Below the pieces are notes generated by a model. That model did no database searches, was not told the origin of the DNA, and worked only from the letters and a program-made list of their open reading frames with translations. Positions 17,354-27,279 of a DNA stretch of 33,997 nt are shown piece by piece. Origin of the DNA: Wocania arenilitoris (GTDB lineage: Bacteria > Bacteroidota > Bacteroidia > Flavobacteriales > Flavobacteriaceae). Position numbers and translations under genes: made by a program. The stretch is taken from the NCBI RefSeq assembly GCF_021728535.1, contig NZ_JAKKDU010000023.1, forward strand, positions 1 to 33,997, written 5' to 3'. Within the stretch, counting starts at the first letter, position 1; the number at the start of each line of letters is the position of its first letter.

Positions 17354-20300
17354 ATGAAAATTAAACCAACTAACGTTTTGTTTTTTCTTAGAACGAAACT
17401 GCTAAAAAACGTCATGAAAACTTTAATATTCTTTTTCTGTTCCGTAGTTTTCAGCTTAACACCGAACAATATTTTATCTCAAAATATCAAAGTTAAAATA
17501 GACCAAGATAAGACTGTAACCATTGATGAGGTTTTTAAATTAATAAGTAATCAAACAGATTATAAATTTATTTATCAAACAGACTTATTTAAAGGCTTGC
17601 CTAAGGTTCATGTAACTAAAGGAACCATCAAGCTAAATAAATTATTGAAGAAATGTTTTTCAGTTAGCAATTATAATTTTGAGGTTTCAGAAAACAATTC
17701 AATTGTTATAAATGAAAAGCCAGATATCATAATTAAAAAAAATAAACAAAAAAGTCTAACGGGTACTATAACTGATAATTATGGGGTTCCATTACCAGGG
17801 GTAAATGTTATAGTTAAAGGCACATCAACTGGGACCTCCACAGATTTTGATGGAAACTTTAGTTTAGATGTAGAAGAAGGAGCTATTCTTGTTGTAAGTT
17901 ATATAGGTTTTAAAACAGTTGAAATTGTTGTCGCAGATCAAACTGTCATTAATGTTACATTAGAAGAAGACGCTGCAAGTTTGGATGAAGTTGTCATAAA
18001 TGCATTAGGTTTTGCGGTTAAGACTGATAAATTAGGAAGTGCAGTTTCTAGCGTTAAAGCAGAAGCAATGACACGCTCTGGTGAGACTTCCGTAGCGAAT
18101 GCGATACAAGGTAAAATGTCTGGTGTAAATATTACTCGTAGTAATGGAGATCCAGGTTCTGGATCTAATATTAGAATAAGGGGTGCTAATACTATTTCTG
18201 GAAATACACAACCACTAATAATAGTAGATGGAATTCCTATTAGTAACAGTAATAATAATGGAGGGGGCAGTAACTCAACTGCCAATGGTACTTCGCAACA
18301 GTCTCGTTTAAATGATATTAATCCAAACGACATTGAAACTTTACAAGTGTTAAAAGGTGCTTCGGCGGCTGCATTATGGGGTTCAAGAGCCTCAAATGGT
18401 GTTGTTATTATAACTACTAAATCAGGAAAAAAAGGTTTTAGAGTCTCTTTAAAAACATCCGTAGCATTTGATGAAGTTACTGAAACTCAACTTTTACAAT
18501 CAAACTATGGACCAGGTTCTTCAGGTGTTTATAGACAAGGTTTTTTAAGGGCTTGGGGAGATGAAATATCAGACAGAGCTGGAGGCGAAGATGTAGTAGA
18601 TACAAATGGTGCTTATTTTATTGGTGATCAAACAGGAACAATATATTATCCTATAGCACGGGGAAGTTCAACTGATCCTCACGGAGGAAAGCGGTCAAGA
18701 GAAACTTTTTTAGATAAAAACTTTAATCAAGTATTTCAAACAGGTCTTTTATTGGAACAATCATTAAGTATTAGTGGTGGAAATGATAAAGGCAATATAT
18801 TTTTTAGTTTAGGAAATACAGATCATGAAGGGGTTGTTAGAAATAATGATTATAAAAGGCATACCGTAAATATAAGTGCTACCAGAAAGTTTAATGATTT
18901 TATCAGTTTAAAGCTAAAAGGGAAATACTCTAGAATTGGAGCAAATAGGATTCAACAAAATTCTAATTTAGCAGGTTTGTTATTAGGTTTTTATAGAACG
19001 CCTCCAGATTTTGATATTTCAGATTATACAGGGACTTATGTAAGTGCTACGGGAGCAGAAATAGCAGGGCGTCATAGATCTTACAGAAACCCTATTGGAG
19101 CAAGTAATAGACCACGTTATAATAATCCACTATGGACAACCAATAAACAGAAAGCGCCAAATACAGTAAACAGACACATTTACTCAGCGGAACTTGACGT
19201 TTTTCCAATTGAAGGGCTTAATGTTAAATTAAGAGGAGGCGTTGATACTTATAATGACGCTAGGACTTATTTTTTTCCAAAAGGATCAGCAAGAACAACA
19301 ACACCTCCGTTATTTAGAATAGATGGTAGTTTGCTGCAAGAAAATTTATCAGGAACAGAATTAAATTTTGATGCCATTGCTAAATATGATATTGATCTTT
19401 CAGAAAATATTACTTCATCTTATGTTTTAGGATGGAATATAAATGACAGAAAGTTTAATAGAACAACAGCAATAGGAAATGATTTTATAGTTGATCAAGA
19501 AATTTATAATTTGACTAATTCTAGAGAAACGACTTCAGAAAACTTTATAACTCACCGAAGATCTAACAGAGGGTTTGCAACAGCAAATTTTGGTGTGTTT
19601 AATCAGTTATTTATAGATGTTTCTGGAACCGTTGAGGCAGCTTCTACAATAGGTAAACCATTTTTCTATCCAGCAGCAAGTGCTGCATGGCAATTTTCTG
19701 ATGCTAAATTCTTCCCAGAAGAAAGTTTTATAAGTTTTGCTAAAGTGAGGTTAAGTTGGGGAAAAGTAGGTATCCAACCAGACTTATACAGAAGTTCAAC
19801 AAATTATGAAGGCGATTTTTCATATAGCGGAGGTCTAGCAGGAACTTTAGGCTCAACCTCTAACGGAGGTGGTTTTAGGTTAGATAACAGAAGGGGTAAT
19901 AATAATTTAAGACCAGAAATAAAAACAGAAATAGAAACAGGTTTAGAATTGCGTTTTTTCGACAATGCTTTATCCACAAGCTTTACATATTATAATAATG
20001 ATATTGAAGATATTTTATTAACATTAGATCAGTCAGCGAGTAGTGGTTTTACTTCATTTTATACCAATGGAGCCGCAATTGAGAATAATGGTTTTGAATT
20101 TGAGTTTAATGCTAAACTATTAAGAGATAATGATAATTGGTCCTTTTCTCCATATGGAAATTTTGCAACCAATAAAAATGAAGTTACAGATTTATCAGGA
20201 GCCGATATTCAACCCTTAACTGGATTTGGAACAGGAGATTCTGTGGCCGCTGTAGGGTATCAAATGGGTGCCTTATTTGGAGGAAAATTGCCAAGAAACG

Positions 20301-20944
20301 CAGACGGAAGTATAGAATTAGATGCTAATGGTTTTCCAGTAGGCTCACCAGTATATGATATTATAGGCGACCCAAACCCAGATTGGACAGGTGGTTTAGG
20401 GTTTAATTTAGCATATAAAAATGTGTCCATGAATGTGCTATTTGAGCACTCACAAGGTGGAGATTTTTATGATATTACCAGACAAATAAACACACAAAGA
20501 GGTCATAGTTTAGAATCTGGAAATAAAGCAACAATACCAGCAGGAGGTGTGGTTGACGTTAATGGTAATGCTTATGCTGCTGGAGATGTGGTAAGAGGTA
20601 ACTTATACGATTTTGGAGCAGGAAATGTGCTTTTAGAAGAAAGTTGGTATAGAGGGAATGGAGCAGGAAACAGAGGATTTAGTGAGTTGTGGCTACAAGA
20701 CGCAACTTGGACGCGCTTAAGGGAATTAACATTAACCTATTCTTTAGGTCAAAACATACTAGATAAATTAAAGTTATCAGCCGTTAATTTTAGTGTAACT
20801 GGAAGAAATTTAGTTTTGTGGACAGATGTTATAGGTAATGATCCAGATAAGAATTTTGCAGGTGTTGGTAATTCTAGAGGTTTAGATTATTACACCAATC
20901 CTTCTACAAAGTCATATATGTTTAATTTGAATATAACATTCTAA
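17354..20944 (+). CDS. SusC-type TonB-dependent transducer with N-terminal STN domain
   Basis: A 1196-residue SusC-like outer-membrane protein. Following the signal peptide (ending near residue 43, LSQN) is an STN domain (about 45-120), the part that contacts the FecR protein and marks a transducer. Then come a CarboxypepD_reg-like domain (134-205, GVPLPGVNVIVKGT, DFDGNFS), a TonB-box-like DEVVINALGF (211-220), the plug, and a barrel ending YMFNLNITF. A second in-frame Met (codon 21, at 17414) directly precedes the hydrophobic signal segment and could be the true start. Together with the sigma and anti-sigma genes it forms a cell-surface signalling set. Downstream peptidase genes suggest a peptide or amino-acid-derived substrate. 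Confidence 0.95.
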   Translation: MKIKPTNVLFFLRTKLLKNVMKTLIFFFCSVVFSLTPNNILSQNIKVKIDQDKTVTIDEVFKLISNQTDYKFIYQTDLFKGLPKVHVTKGTIKLNKLLKKCFSVSNYNFEVSENNSIVINEKPDIIIKKNKQKSLTGTITDNYGVPLPGVNVIVKGTSTGTSTDFDGNFSLDVEEGAILVVSYIGFKTVEIVVADQTVINVTLEEDAASLDEVVINALGFAVKTDKLGSAVSSVKAEAMTRSGETSVANAIQGKMSGVNITRSNGDPGSGSNIRIRGANTISGNTQPLIIVDGIPISNSNNNGGGSNSTANGTSQQSRLNDINPNDIETLQVLKGASAAALWGSRASNGVVIITTKSGKKGFRVSLKTSVAFDEVTETQLLQSNYGPGSSGVYRQGFLRAWGDEISDRAGGEDVVDTNGAYFIGDQTGTIYYPIARGSSTDPHGGKRSRETFLDKNFNQVFQTGLLLEQSLSISGGNDKGNIFFSLGNTDHEGVVRNNDYKRHTVNISATRKFNDFISLKLKGKYSRIGANRIQQNSNLAGLLLGFYRTPPDFDISDYTGTYVSATGAEIAGRHRSYRNPIGASNRPRYNNPLWTTNKQKAPNTVNRHIYSAELDVFPIEGLNVKLRGGVDTYNDARTYFFPKGSARTTTPPLFRIDGSLLQENLSGTELNFDAIAKYDIDLSENITSSYVLGWNINDRKFNRTTAIGNDFIVDQEIYNLTNSRETTSENFITHRRSNRGFATANFGVFNQLFIDVSGTVEAASTIGKPFFYPAASAAWQFSDAKFFPEESFISFAKVRLSWGKVGIQPDLYRSSTNYEGDFSYSGGLAGTLGSTSNGGGFRLDNRRGNNNLRPEIKTEIETGLELRFFDNALSTSFTYYNNDIEDILLTLDQSASSGFTSFYTNGAAIENNGFEFEFNAKLLRDNDNWSFSPYGNFATNKNEVTDLSGADIQPLTGFGTGDSVAAVGYQMGALFGGKLPRNADGSIELDANGFPVGSPVYDIIGDPNPDWTGGLGFNLAYKNVSMNVLFEHSQGGDFYDITRQINTQRGHSLESGNKATIPAGGVVDVNGNAYAAGDVVRGNLYDFGAGNVLLEESWYRGNGAGNRGFSELWLQDATWTRLRELTLTYSLGQNILDKLKLSAVNFSVTGRNLVLWTDVIGNDPDKNFAGVGNSRGLDYYTNPSTKSYMFNLNITF

Positions 20945-20955
20945 AAAAATTAATT

Positions 20956-22353
20956 ATGAAATTATTTAAAATAAGTTTTATTATAACAATTCTCTTCAGC
21001 TTTTTTGGGTGTCAAAGTATAGTTGAGGATATAAATGATGTCGATCCAAATAAAATTGCTACTGTTAGTGGCGAAGTGTTGTTTACAGGAATTCAACTTG
21101 CAGATATTGCAGGGCAATCAGGTATTTTAAGTCAAGCAGGAGGTGTTGCTTCAGGCTATTTTGTTGGAGCAGATAGGCTTAACTTTATTCAAAATTATGA
21201 ATATATAAATACAGATTCTAATACACCTTGGAATAATATTTACCAAGGCGTTGTAAAACAAGCTAGAGAGCTAAGAAGTGGTATTGATGTGCCTAACAAG
21301 GACTTTTTCTACGGAGCATCAAAAGTATTAGAGGCACATGCTGTTGGGACAGCTGCCAACATATTTGGGGATGTCCCTTTTAGCGAGGCTGCTAATAATG
21401 ATATTCCAACTCCAAAATACGATGGACAAGTGAGTGTTTATATGGCACTTCAAGATTTATTGGACGAGGCTATTTCAGATTTGCAAAATGCAGGAACAAG
21501 CGGAGGCATAGGTGAAGATATTTTCTTTGGAGGAGATTCTGGTAATTGGATTAAAACGGCTTACACATTAAAGGCACGTTTGTATTTAGATGTTAGAGAT
21601 TATGCTAATGCATTATCTGCCACACAAAATGGTATTTCGTCTTCAACGGAGACCATGAAATATTTACCACCAAACACATTAGGAGCAGACACCAATTTAT
21701 TGCATGAAGTTATTACGGGATCTACTTCAGGTGGGGCTATAGCTGCGAATGGCTCCTTTTTAATTGATTTATTGGGTACTGGCTCTGAAAGCAGGAATAA
21801 TGCAAAAACTAATGAAGTAGATAGAGCCGCTTATTATTATGATGGAACGGATATAAATGACTCAGGAATAGCTGGTGTTGATGAACCAATGAATCAAATT
21901 TCTTTACAGGAGAATTTATTAATTTGGGCTGAAACTTCTTTACGCTCTAGTGCTAGTAATTTTGATACAGCATTAATGAAATTAAACGAGCATCGTGCTA
22001 ATTTAAGAAATGGTGTTTATTTCCCTGTAAACACAGGTGTTTATGACGATTATGTTGAAGCTGACTTTTTAGCTGGCGGCATTGAAAATGCAGATAGTTC
22101 TTTATCTAAAGAAGACGCTTTATTAAGAGAAATTATTGAAGAGCGCTATGCAACATTCTTTACTACTGTTTTAGGATTCAATGATTTAAGGAGAATGAAA
22201 AAGGATCCAGTTGCTATACAAGTGCCTGTCCCTTTCAATGTGGGTTCAAAACACCCAGAGCGTTTCTTATACCCTTTTGATGAAGAAAACACTAACGGTG
22301 CAAATGTACCTGAAATAGCAGATATATTTGTAAAGACCGCAATAAACCAATAA
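20956..22353 (+). CDS. SusD-like surface lipoprotein (SusD/RagB-2 type)
   Basis: A 465-residue lipoprotein with lipobox SFFGC (Cys19), followed by VEDINDVDPNKI. This start is typical of the second SusD-like family found with peptide and mixed-substrate SusC proteins. Other marks are the helical region ASKVLEAHAVGTAANIFGDVPFSEA, YTLKARLYLDVRDY, and the C-terminal EIIEERYATFFTTVLGFNDLRRMK. It begins 11 bp after the SusC stop and would cap that barrel. A hairpin follows at 22367-22413. Confidence 0.93.
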   Translation: MKLFKISFIITILFSFFGCQSIVEDINDVDPNKIATVSGEVLFTGIQLADIAGQSGILSQAGGVASGYFVGADRLNFIQNYEYINTDSNTPWNNIYQGVVKQARELRSGIDVPNKDFFYGASKVLEAHAVGTAANIFGDVPFSEAANNDIPTPKYDGQVSVYMALQDLLDEAISDLQNAGTSGGIGEDIFFGGDSGNWIKTAYTLKARLYLDVRDYANALSATQNGISSSTETMKYLPPNTLGADTNLLHEVITGSTSGGAIAANGSFLIDLLGTGSESRNNAKTNEVDRAAYYYDGTDINDSGIAGVDEPMNQISLQENLLIWAETSLRSSASNFDTALMKLNEHRANLRNGVYFPVNTGVYDDYVEADFLAGGIENADSSLSKEDALLREIIEERYATFFTTVLGFNDLRRMKKDPVAIQVPVPFNVGSKHPERFLYPFDEENTNGANVPEIADIFVKTAINQ

Positions 22354-22366
22354 AGATAAAGTTTTG

Positions 22367-22413
22367 AATTAGGGATTGTTTTAAATAGTTCTTCTTAAAA
22401 ATAATCCCTAATT
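22367..22413. terminator. Terminator-like hairpin after the SusD-like gene
   Basis: AATTAGGGATT at 22367-22377 pairs with AATCCCTAATT at 22403-22413. Inside this, a TTTT run faces an AAAA run, extending the stem. It lies 13 bp after the SusD-like stop and probably separates the SusC/D transcript from the peptidase genes downstream. It lacks a strong trailing T run. Confidence 0.6.
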
Positions 22414-22560
22414 AATTAACTGTATGGATAGCCGTTTGTGATAGAATAAATATCAAATAATAATCACAAGATTTTGATTTTGATCTAGATTTTAACACAT
22501 TACATTTAAGATCATAATCGTGAATTTATAACAACATTAATTGATTTAATAATATATTTT

Positions 22561-23787
22561 ATGAAACTTTCCTTTAGTAATGCTTTGTTATTGATTTTTT
22601 TAATACTGGCAGGTTGTAAAAGTGTAGATACCGTTGTTTTTAAAACTATGGTAGATACAACAACTAAACCTATTTTAAATCAAAAGAGACAAACGTATAC
22701 TTTAAACGATTTAGGTATCTATGCTAGTAACGAGTTTGATGGAGCCAGATTGAATGGGTTGAAAAAGGTTAATGATAGTACGGCTATCCTTTTAATAAAT
22801 CCAGAAAACGAGCCCATTAACAATAGTGCTTATTATGCCTTTAAAGTTTGGTCCAATACATCCAAACCTTTTTATTTTACTTTTCAATACCCAAAAGGTT
22901 ATAAACACAGGTATGTTCCAAAGCTTAAACGAGATAAAGAATGGACTGTTTTAGACTCTACAAATGTTTTCAAAAAAGACAGTATTGTAACAATAAAACT
23001 TAACCTGAGTAAATCTCCTACTACTGTTTCTGCACAAGAAATTAATTCTTCATCAGACGTTAAAGCGTGGTACAGCAACTTAATTAAAGGCAAAGAAAGT
23101 TATGTACGTTTTAGTAACTATGGGGAATCAAAATTAGGACGTGATTTACCAGTTCTTGATATTTATAAAGGAGATAAAAAAGGCAAGGATATTATTGTGC
23201 TATTAACACGTCAACATCCTCCAGAGGTTACTGGTTATTTTGCGTTTCAAGAATTTTTGAAAACCATATTAAATGATTCGAACCTTTCAGGCAATTTTCT
23301 AAATAAATATCGAGTATTGGCTTTTCCAATACTAAATCCTGATGGGGTAGATTTAGGGCATTGGCGCCATAATGCAAATGGTATAGACACAAATAGAGAT
23401 TGGTCTGTCTATAATCAACCAGAAGTAAAACAAACCGTAGAATTCATCACTAAGACTATGAGAAAGCAGGATGCTAAATTGATTTTAGGGTTGGATTTTC
23501 ATTCTACATATAATGATGTCTTTTATACTAATAAAATTAGAGAAGGAACAACGTTACCCAATTTTATAGAAGATTGGTTCACAGCCTTAGAGGCTAATAT
23601 AGATAATTACAAGGTTAACGAAGCAGCCGGTAATAGTACAAAACCAGTATCCAAAGGGTGGTTTTTATATGGGCATAATGCAACGGGAATAACCTATGAA
23701 ATTGGAGATGCCACGCCCAAAGACAGAATTCAAGTTATTGGCAAAGTAACTGCAGAACAGATGATGCACGTTTTACTAAATAAATAG
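22561..23787 (+). CDS. M14-family zinc carboxypeptidase lipoprotein
   Basis: A 408-residue lipoprotein (lipobox LAGC, Cys19). An N-terminal beta-rich region (about 40-160) precedes a peptidase M14 catalytic domain. Zinc ligands are visible as HPPE (H219, E222) and H314 in LDFHST. The substrate-binding NRD is at 278-280, and the catalytic Glu is probably E380 in GITYEIGD. It would trim residues from peptides at the cell surface or in the periplasm, feeding the SusC/D system upstream. A 207-bp gap with a hairpin separates it from the SusD-like gene. Confidence 0.9.
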   Translation: MKLSFSNALLLIFLILAGCKSVDTVVFKTMVDTTTKPILNQKRQTYTLNDLGIYASNEFDGARLNGLKKVNDSTAILLINPENEPINNSAYYAFKVWSNTSKPFYFTFQYPKGYKHRYVPKLKRDKEWTVLDSTNVFKKDSIVTIKLNLSKSPTTVSAQEINSSSDVKAWYSNLIKGKESYVRFSNYGESKLGRDLPVLDIYKGDKKGKDIIVLLTRQHPPEVTGYFAFQEFLKTILNDSNLSGNFLNKYRVLAFPILNPDGVDLGHWRHNANGIDTNRDWSVYNQPEVKQTVEFITKTMRKQDAKLILGLDFHSTYNDVFYTNKIREGTTLPNFIEDWFTALEANIDNYKVNEAAGNSTKPVSKGWFLYGHNATGITYEIGDATPKDRIQVIGKVTAEQMMHVLLNK

Positions 23788-23812
23788 TTTTAAAACTAAG
23801 ACCATACAATCA

Positions 23813-24868
23813 TTGAAAACATTAAAACCTCTATTTTATTTAATTTTAATTGGCTGTGTGATATCGTGTAAAAAAGAAATTAAAGCAGATATTCTTATTA
23901 AAAACGGAACAGTTTATAATGGTATTGACACAGCTTCAAGTCGAGTTTCAATAGCGTTAGAAAAAGACAAAATTATTTTTATTGGTGATGAGGCTTCTGT
24001 TGAAAATGATGGAGATAGTTTTTTGCCAACATTAGACTATAAAGAAAAATACGAAACTCACGGTATTGGAACCAACGCTGTTTTACTTGTAGGGCACGGA
24101 ACCGTGAGAAATCAAGTTATGGGCACTAGTGACCTAAAGGCATCTGAACAAGATATTTTAAAAATGAAAGCGCTTGTGCAACAAGAAATGGATGCAGGAG
24201 CTTTTGGTATGTCAACTGGATTGTTTTATTCACCAGGTAGTTATTCCAATACCGACGAAGTTATAGCTCTAGCAAAAGTAGTTTCAAAAAATAAAGGTAT
24301 TTATGATACGCACTTACGAGATGAAAGCTCGTATACCGTTGAATTAATTCCTGCTATTCAAGAAGCCATTGAAATAGGGAGAGAAGCAAAACTACCTATA
24401 CATATTTCACATATAAAATGTTTAGGTGTTGATGTTTGGAAGCAAAGCCAAGACATTATTGCACTTATTGAAAAGGTCCAAAAAGAAGGCATTGACGTTA
24501 CAGCAAATCAATACCCCTATGATGCCTCGGCTACAGGACTGAAAGCCGCTGTTGTCCCACGTTGGGCAGAAAGTGGTGGTGAAGATTCTTTATTTATTCG
24601 ATTTGATAACCCCAAACTTAAGAAGCAGATTCTAGAAGAAACGAATAAAAATATAACCCGACGTGGAGAACTTGAAAAACTATTGATTGTAAAAGCTACC
24701 GACGCATCATTGGTTGGTAAAAACGTATTGGAAATTTCCAAGTTATGGAAGGTTTCTCCAGAAATGGCGGTTTACAAAACGTTAAGATTGGGTTATGTAA
24801 GAGTTGCTTCATTCAATATGAACCCAACAGATATTCACAATTCGCTAAAGAATTACACGAGTATTTAA
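23813..24868 (+). pseudogene. D-aminoacylase (N-acyl-D-amino-acid deacylase) gene with internal deletion and lost C-terminus
   Basis: The frame starts at TTG 23813 with a lipoprotein signal (lipobox VISC). Family features are ADILIKNGTVYNG, LLVGHGTVRNQVMG, GAFGMSTGLFYSPGSYS, IYDTHLRDES, PIHISHIKCLG and NPTDIH. Residues 64-65 (about base 24004) jump from FIGDEASVE straight to NDGDSFLP. That skips about 60 residues that in the family hold the HxH metal site (PGFIDxHTH). At 24832-24841 the sense breaks off just after NPTDIH and runs into unrelated sequence, so the C-terminal ~100 residues are missing too. The product, if made, should be inactive. The family hydrolyses N-acyl-D-amino acids, which fits the peptidase and amino-acid symporter neighbours. 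Confidence 0.85.
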
Positions 24869-25113
24869 AAGAAAAAACATTGTTTAATCCTAATGGAAGT
24901 ATGAAAGATAGCGAGTTCTACATTAGTGTTGCCAATAACGATAATGCTAATAATAAAATAGATGAACAAGATCTTTTTCCTTATGAGTTTAAGTATGGGA
25001 GGCATGCAGGTAAAATTCAAGAATATGTAAAAGTAGTACCCTTTAGCAGAGATAATATTTCCTACGATATTTTAACACGCTTCCAAGAGCAAATTCCACA
25101 TGTATATCAATAG
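24832..25113 (+). pseudogene. C-terminal remnant of an unidentified gene, fused to the D-aminoacylase remnant
   Basis: A different reading frame takes over at about 24832, reading YSQFAKELHEYLKEKTLFNP. It runs through SMKDSEFYIS, DLFPYEFKYGRHAGKIQEYV and KVVPFSRDNISYDIL to a stop at 25111. Its composition and regular residue pattern look like real protein, and it does not resemble the C-terminus of D-aminoacylases. I do not recognise the family. The junction lies in TATTCACAATT, which reads sensibly in both frames, as expected for a deletion through a short repeat. Confidence 0.6.
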
Positions 25114-25193
25114 ATGCAGAATTTTAATTAGAAAAATGAAAAAACTAGAGGGCTAGAAGATAAGAGTAAAATATAATTTTTAAAGAATTCAAA

Positions 25194-26498
25194 ATGAAAA
25201 AACTCGCATTACATTGGAAAATATTACTAGGTATGTTTTTAGGCGTAGTAATTGGATTATTAATGACAAATTTTGAAGGAGGAAAAGAACTCATTCAAGA
25301 CTGGATAAAACCTTTTGGTAAGATATTTATTAACTCTCTTAAACTTATTGCAATCCCATTAATATTGGCAGCTCTTATTAAAGGAGTATCCGATTTAAAA
25401 GATATCTCAAAGCTTTCTAAAATGGGTGGTAGAACTATAGGAATATACATTACAACTACAATAATTGCAGTTTCAATAGGCTTACTTTTAGTGAATTTGG
25501 TAAACCCTGGACATTCTATTTCTGAAGAAACCAGAACTGAAATGGTTAGTAATTATAGTGATAATACTACGAAGTACAAAGAAACTGCTAAAACACAAAA
25601 AGAAGCAGGCCCATTAAAACCATTAGAAGACTTGGTTCCCGAGAATATATTTTCTTCTGCCACTAGTAATCGTAATATGCTACAAGTCATATTTTTTGCT
25701 GTATTTTTTGGTATTGGTCTTATTTTGATTCCAGAAGAAAAAGGAAGAACAGTTAAACATTTCTTTGATGGGTTTAATGAAGTTATTTTAAAAATGGTCG
25801 ATTTAATTATGCTTGCCGCACCTTATGGGGTGTTTGCATTATTAGCTGCTTTAGTCGCTGAGTCGCCAAGTATAGATTTATTTAAAGCATTAGGATGGTA
25901 TGCCTTAACCGTTGTAATTGGATTACTTTTAATGATAACTATTTACACACTAATGGTTTTGGTATTCACTAAAAAGAAACCTAGTTTTTTTATCAATGGA
26001 ATTTCTCCAGCTCAATTATTAGCCTTCTCTACAAGTTCAAGTGCAGCCACATTACCAGTAACTATGGAACGTGTAACCGAGCATTTAGGTGTTGAGGAAG
26101 AAGTTGCTAGTTTTGTTTTACCAATAGGAGCAACTATTAATATGGATGGTACTAGCTTATATCAAGCTGTAGCCGCCGTCTTTATAGCACAAGCCTTTGG
26201 TATGAATTTAGATTTTGGAACACAGTTAGGCATTATTGCTACGGCCACTTTGGCTTCTATTGGTAGTGCTGCTGTGCCAGGAGCAGGTATGGTCATGTTA
26301 GTTGGTGTGCTTGGTTATGCAGGAATCCCAGAGGCAGGTTTGGCATTAATATTTGCTGTGGATAGACCTTTAGATATGTGTAGAACAGCAGTTAACGTAA
26401 CTGGAGATGCAGCTGTTTCTATGATGGTTGCAAAATCTATAGGGAAATTAGGTGAGCCTAAAGTGAAGGATTGGGACGATAATTATTTAAAAAAATAA
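25194..26498 (+). CDS. DAACS-family dicarboxylate/amino acid:cation symporter
   Basis: A 434-residue inner-membrane symporter of the glutamate/aspartate/C4-dicarboxylate family. It has the serine-rich hairpin AFSTSSSAATLPVTMERV, the NMDGTSLYQAVAAVFIAQ motif of the ion- and substrate-binding core, and VDRPLDMCRTAVNVTGDA in the last helix region. The length is typical and it looks intact. At the end of the peptidase/aminoacylase locus it probably imports the amino or dicarboxylic acids released. The exact substrate is not visible. Confidence 0.93.
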   Translation: MKKLALHWKILLGMFLGVVIGLLMTNFEGGKELIQDWIKPFGKIFINSLKLIAIPLILAALIKGVSDLKDISKLSKMGGRTIGIYITTTIIAVSIGLLLVNLVNPGHSISEETRTEMVSNYSDNTTKYKETAKTQKEAGPLKPLEDLVPENIFSSATSNRNMLQVIFFAVFFGIGLILIPEEKGRTVKHFFDGFNEVILKMVDLIMLAAPYGVFALLAALVAESPSIDLFKALGWYALTVVIGLLLMITIYTLMVLVFTKKKPSFFINGISPAQLLAFSTSSSAATLPVTMERVTEHLGVEEEVASFVLPIGATINMDGTSLYQAVAAVFIAQAFGMNLDFGTQLGIIATATLASIGSAAVPGAGMVMLVGVLGYAGIPEAGLALIFAVDRPLDMCRTAVNVTGDAAVSMMVAKSIGKLGEPKVKDWDDNYLKK

Positions 26499-26545
26499 AT
26501 TGATAATATTTAAACACATTTCAAATAGGATCTACTATAGTTAAA

Positions 26546-26818
26546 TCAAAATAAAACGTCATAATTTTGCATAAAAAAATAGTTCATCAGGATTATAATT
26601 GTATTTACGTCTAATTTATACAAATATACTTTTAACGAGATATTATCTGGAAATAATAAATCTTTTTCCCAAATATTAACAAAAAAGTCCTGCGCTAAAT
26701 CTTCACAAACATCTTTTGAAGACAAAAAGCGATTTGCATACATAACAAGTGACTCGTAGTGCACATCAAAAACCTCTTTCAAGTTACCCTTAGTTATATT
26801 GCTTATTTGAGATACCAA
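26546..26818 (-). pseudogene. Truncated ECF sigma factor gene
   Basis: About 70 residues match region 2 of an ECF factor (VFDVHYESLVMYANRFLS, DVCEDLAQDFFVNIWEK, SLKVYLYK). After VYLYK the sequence loses the family pattern and stops at residue 90. Region 4, needed for -35 recognition, is missing. The frame has no ATG and would begin at TTG 26818. No FecR or SusC gene lies beside it, so it is a leftover of another signalling locus. Confidence 0.75.
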
Positions 26819-27018
26819 TTACCTTTATATTTAATAAAGCTATATTTTGTCTTTACTTTTATTAAGTCTATATATTTTAACAATCATTGATTGACAAAAC
26901 CTAAGTATAGACCATGAAAAAACCACAGATTCTATTTCGTATCACATAGACTCTGTTTTTACTAATAGTAAAATTTTTATAACAAATATAAAATTTAATT
27001 TCAATTTTTATATTATTT

Positions 27019-27033
27019 GTCAAATTATTTTAC
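27019..27033. promoter_or_regulatory. Distal palindromic operator candidate
   Basis: GTCAAATTATTTTAC is a 7-1-7 palindrome with one mismatch. It sits at the same place in the distal copy of the repeated 37-bp sequence as the perfect palindrome at 27260-27274. It could allow looping or cooperative binding by a dimeric repressor. Confidence 0.5.
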
Positions 27034-27259
27034 ATTTAATAAAAACAATTATACATATATAATTATTACCACTAGCAGAAAAAAGCACAAAAACAGCAAG
27101 CTGTAAACATATAAAAACTAACACATAACAAGCAACTATCTGGCAATCCAAAAACCATTTTAAAGGAATAGTATTATAAAAAATAAAAATATTGAAATTT
27201 TACTAATATGAAAATATTTTTAATTTTAGGAAAAAAATATTCAAAAAATTATATTATTT

Positions 27260-27274
27260 GTAAAATAATTTTAC
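27260..27274. promoter_or_regulatory. Proximal palindromic operator candidate
   Basis: GTAAAATAATTTTAC is a perfect 7-1-7 palindrome. It overlaps the first three bases of the -7 box at 27272-27279, so a bound protein would block RNA polymerase. The XRE-cupin regulator at the end of the operon is the obvious candidate to bind it. Confidence 0.6.
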
Positions 27275-27279
27275 TTTTG
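27272..27279 (+). promoter_or_regulatory. Bacteroidetes -7 box of the phn operon
   Basis: TACTTTTG matches the Bacteroidetes housekeeping -7 consensus TAnnTTTG. It ends 27 bp upstream of the phnA ATG, giving a short leader. I see no clean -33 TTTG at the usual spacing; a TTTG at 27257-27260 is too close. Confidence 0.55.

Noticed and set aside
17938-18333. Long minus-strand open frame inside the second SusC gene
   Set aside because: It is antisense to a conserved plug domain and has low-complexity Leu/Pro-rich content, typical of a shadow frame.
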